In this document: positions 62,010 to 64,000 of the stretch, piece after piece
Layout: every line of letters starts with the position of its first letter
Numbering within the stretch: position 1 is the first letter of the stretch
From: Hyalella azteca
Lineage: Eukaryota; Arthropoda; Malacostraca; Amphipoda; Hyalellidae
Length of the DNA stretch: 64,000 nt
Direction of reading: 5' to 3'
Assembly (NCBI RefSeq): GCF_000764305.2
Contig: NW_025931904.1
Span: forward strand, 372,001-436,000
The notes under the pieces: generated by a model
Database searches by the model: none
The model's input: the letters and a program-made list of their open reading frames with translations, nothing else
Told to the model about the DNA's origin: nothing
Translations under genes and position numbers: made by a program

Positions 62010-62140
62010 ATGCTCCGGAAGTTGAATTGGAATTGGGAGTCAAAATCGACCCTTCACAGGTGCGTGAAGGCACAGACTTGTACTTCACCTGCAAGGTGGA
62101 CTCGCGGCCTCCAGCAGACCAGCTCTCCTGGACACACAAG
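62010..62140 (+). CDS. Exon of Sidestep-like Ig-domain protein (start of next Ig domain)
   Basis: This exon of 131 bases supplies two bases of a split codon plus 43 codons. It reads from the interdomain linker (A-P-E-V-E-L-E-L-G) through D-P-S-Q-V-R-E-G-T-D-L-Y-F-T-C, where the cysteine is the B-strand Ig cysteine, to Q-L-S-W-T-H-K with the core tryptophan. The order linker, LELG, E-G-x-D-x-Y-F-x-C, W-x-H is characteristic of the C2-type repeats of the Sidestep (Side) receptors, ligands for Beaten-path receptors in insect motor-axon guidance. The exon is bounded by a good acceptor (CTACAG) and a donor (AAG|GTAGCA, phase 0). The next exon, expected to begin with an N-G or D-G turn, is not evident before 64000. 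Other Ig-superfamily members (hemicentin- or nephrin-like) are possible, but the linker favours Sidestep. Confidence 0.75.
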
Positions 62141-64000
62141 GTAGCATGTCGAAAATATAAAAAAAACATAATAATGCGTTTTTTATAACTTAACAACGTA
62201 ATGTGTACGAAAAGTTTATAATTTAAAATAAAATTACCTTCATACTATAAAATTGACAGTGTAATTTACTGGAAAATAAGATGTATATAAAATTGTATTT
62301 GCCTATTCTGTAATTGTAATGACTAAGATGCCACAGTAGGGAGAATGAAGCTCACAATAAAGTGCTTTAGATTGGTATTGCTCGGGTGCTCTTTACCGGT
62401 TACTCTTTAGCGTAAATAAAGAGCATCTTATCAAATATACAATGAACGGGCTTCACTTTAATAACGTAAATGCCTAGAAAGAAGGATAATCTAGTAAAAA
62501 ATACTTTTTTCCCTGTGAAAAAACACTCATTTACCTGGTTATCAAGTTTGTTTCTCAATTTTCAATTCAGCTTTAATGTGCATTAAAATACTCACCGTAG
62601 ATTCAAATGGATTAGACCCCGGTCTGAAAATTTTTATGATGTACAAAAATGGTTCCAATATATTTATAGAAATTTCTATTGAAAACCTGCCGAATGGCAG
62701 ACGGACGGTTTCGAGTTTTTGAGAGTGTCATAGCGATCGCTTCAACGAGAGTGGCTCGATTATTCCACTCTATCAGCACTGAATATTAAAACCTTCATTT
62801 TTACTCGCTTTGTTTCGCGTGCGAACTTTGAATATCACTTGAGGCAGTCAATTGCATTGGTTGCTGAAAGTAGATTCTGCAGTATAGTTTCGATTTCTTC
62901 TATATTAATGAGCAACTATATTGTAACGATCGAAATTTTGACAGCAATATTTTTATATTGAGTAATTTAGCTGTGTATCAGATGTACTCGCCGTCTTTGA
63001 TGAATTGTTCCAGCTAACACAAAAGCATAAAATTTTCAAATTTCTCTAAAAAGTTACCAATTCTTCACGATAACTATGTGCATATAAATTTGATTTGGAA
63101 AAATATTCTTGAACGTTAAAATATTTAAAGTTTATTGTATTGTTAATTACAATGATATTAATACACAATATAATTATCAAAGCCTATTCACTATTGAATT
63201 AGGGTGAAATAAAACAGTGTGGAGATCTTAAACTTTCTAAATTTCAAACAAAATCAAATGTTCTACACTTCTCTGCCTCAGCTGGTACAGCGTTCACACA
63301 AAATAATGATATTTCGTATTCTAATTCACCAACTTCAGTTGCTGCGAAGTCCGAAACTTAGTTGAAAAATGCATAGAAACTAAGCTTAGAAACTTGAATG
63401 GCAGTGCATTTGGCTGTCCAAGGGCTCTTATTCACGAGGCTGAATGCATTTAGAGACTTTCATGGCCTGAATGGATGCACTAGACATACACTGTATTAAG
63501 GTGTGTGAGAGATTAGGAATAGTTGAATATGCAAACTTGGAACGTTTCGATCGCAGGAAATACGTACAGGAGGAATGTTTGAAGCATGTTCGAGTTTATA
63601 ACATACGAGCGATATAAGGAAAAACAATAAAGTTTAATTAGAGTTATTTTTGATCATACTATAATTAATTCATTTCTAAGCGTTCTCCAATATCTTAACA
63701 GTGCTGTTTCAGAGCTTCCGAAAGAATTCGGAATTTTTATTTCGGGAAACGGTTTCTAGAAATTTCTTCATTGGATGTTCCCGTTGCAATAATACAAGTT
63801 TAATCGATAATAATACTTGTTTTTATTTGTAGTTTCGTGGGAGGTACGCGGCTAATTTCTAATTTGGTGCAATTATTATTTTGAAAAATCTTGTGCCATT
63901 TTCTTACAACGTGCGAAAAAATTGCTGCCACTGTCTTATGGCGCATAACCTATTTATTTAAAGTGAGATAAATAAATTTCACCGTTCTGATGTACATGTA
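62141..64000. other. Intron-like sequence to the window end
   Basis: It follows the donor at 62141. No further Ig exon, repeat or other gene is evident. The next exon should lie beyond the window. Confidence 0.4.

Overview
The window is AT-rich, repeat-dense eukaryotic DNA, most likely from an arthropod. The main evidence is two spliced immunoglobulin-domain exons of the Sidestep type at the right end. Supporting evidence is the abundance of hAT-like elements, foldback/TIR elements, a Penelope-like reverse-transcriptase relic and CAGA/CGGA microsatellite-tailed repeats. There is no bacterial or organelle gene organisation. No tRNA, rRNA, CRISPR array or operon was found by eye. Most open frames in the window are short and look like chance.

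Layout: 1-9050 is a nested cluster of inverted-repeat elements. Its parts are a pair of about 740-bp arms, each carrying the same 198-bp MITE, around a near-total palindrome at 2039-3268, and a second foldback at 8406-9005. Between them, on the minus strand, lies one convincing but unrecognised exon-like frame (5983-6307). 9955-10504 and 38563-40716 share an inverted pair of repeats (called A and R here). The second locus also holds a hAT-like element with a perfect 8-bp target duplication, inserted inside the right arm of A. 12060-12129 and 54080-54122 are tetranucleotide microsatellites at or near the ends of dispersed repeats. 24627-25737 is a GC-elevated, coding-like island of unknown identity. 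27604-28040, 34189-34490, 40750-40957 and 42605-42840 are minisatellites. 31511-32018 is the N-terminal part of a Penelope-like element. 48590-49882 is a TA-flanked TIR element.

The right end (60724-62140) is part of a plus-strand gene for a Sidestep-like Ig cell-surface protein that runs off the window. A possible signal-peptide exon lies at 47801-47846, separated from it by about 13 kb of otherwise featureless, intron-like DNA.

I found no convincing new multi-gene system. The most interesting signals are structural: several TA-flanked element families whose termini resemble each other, nested palindromes with a readable insertion order, a scatter of perfect short-loop inverted duplications, and two coding-like frames I could not identify.
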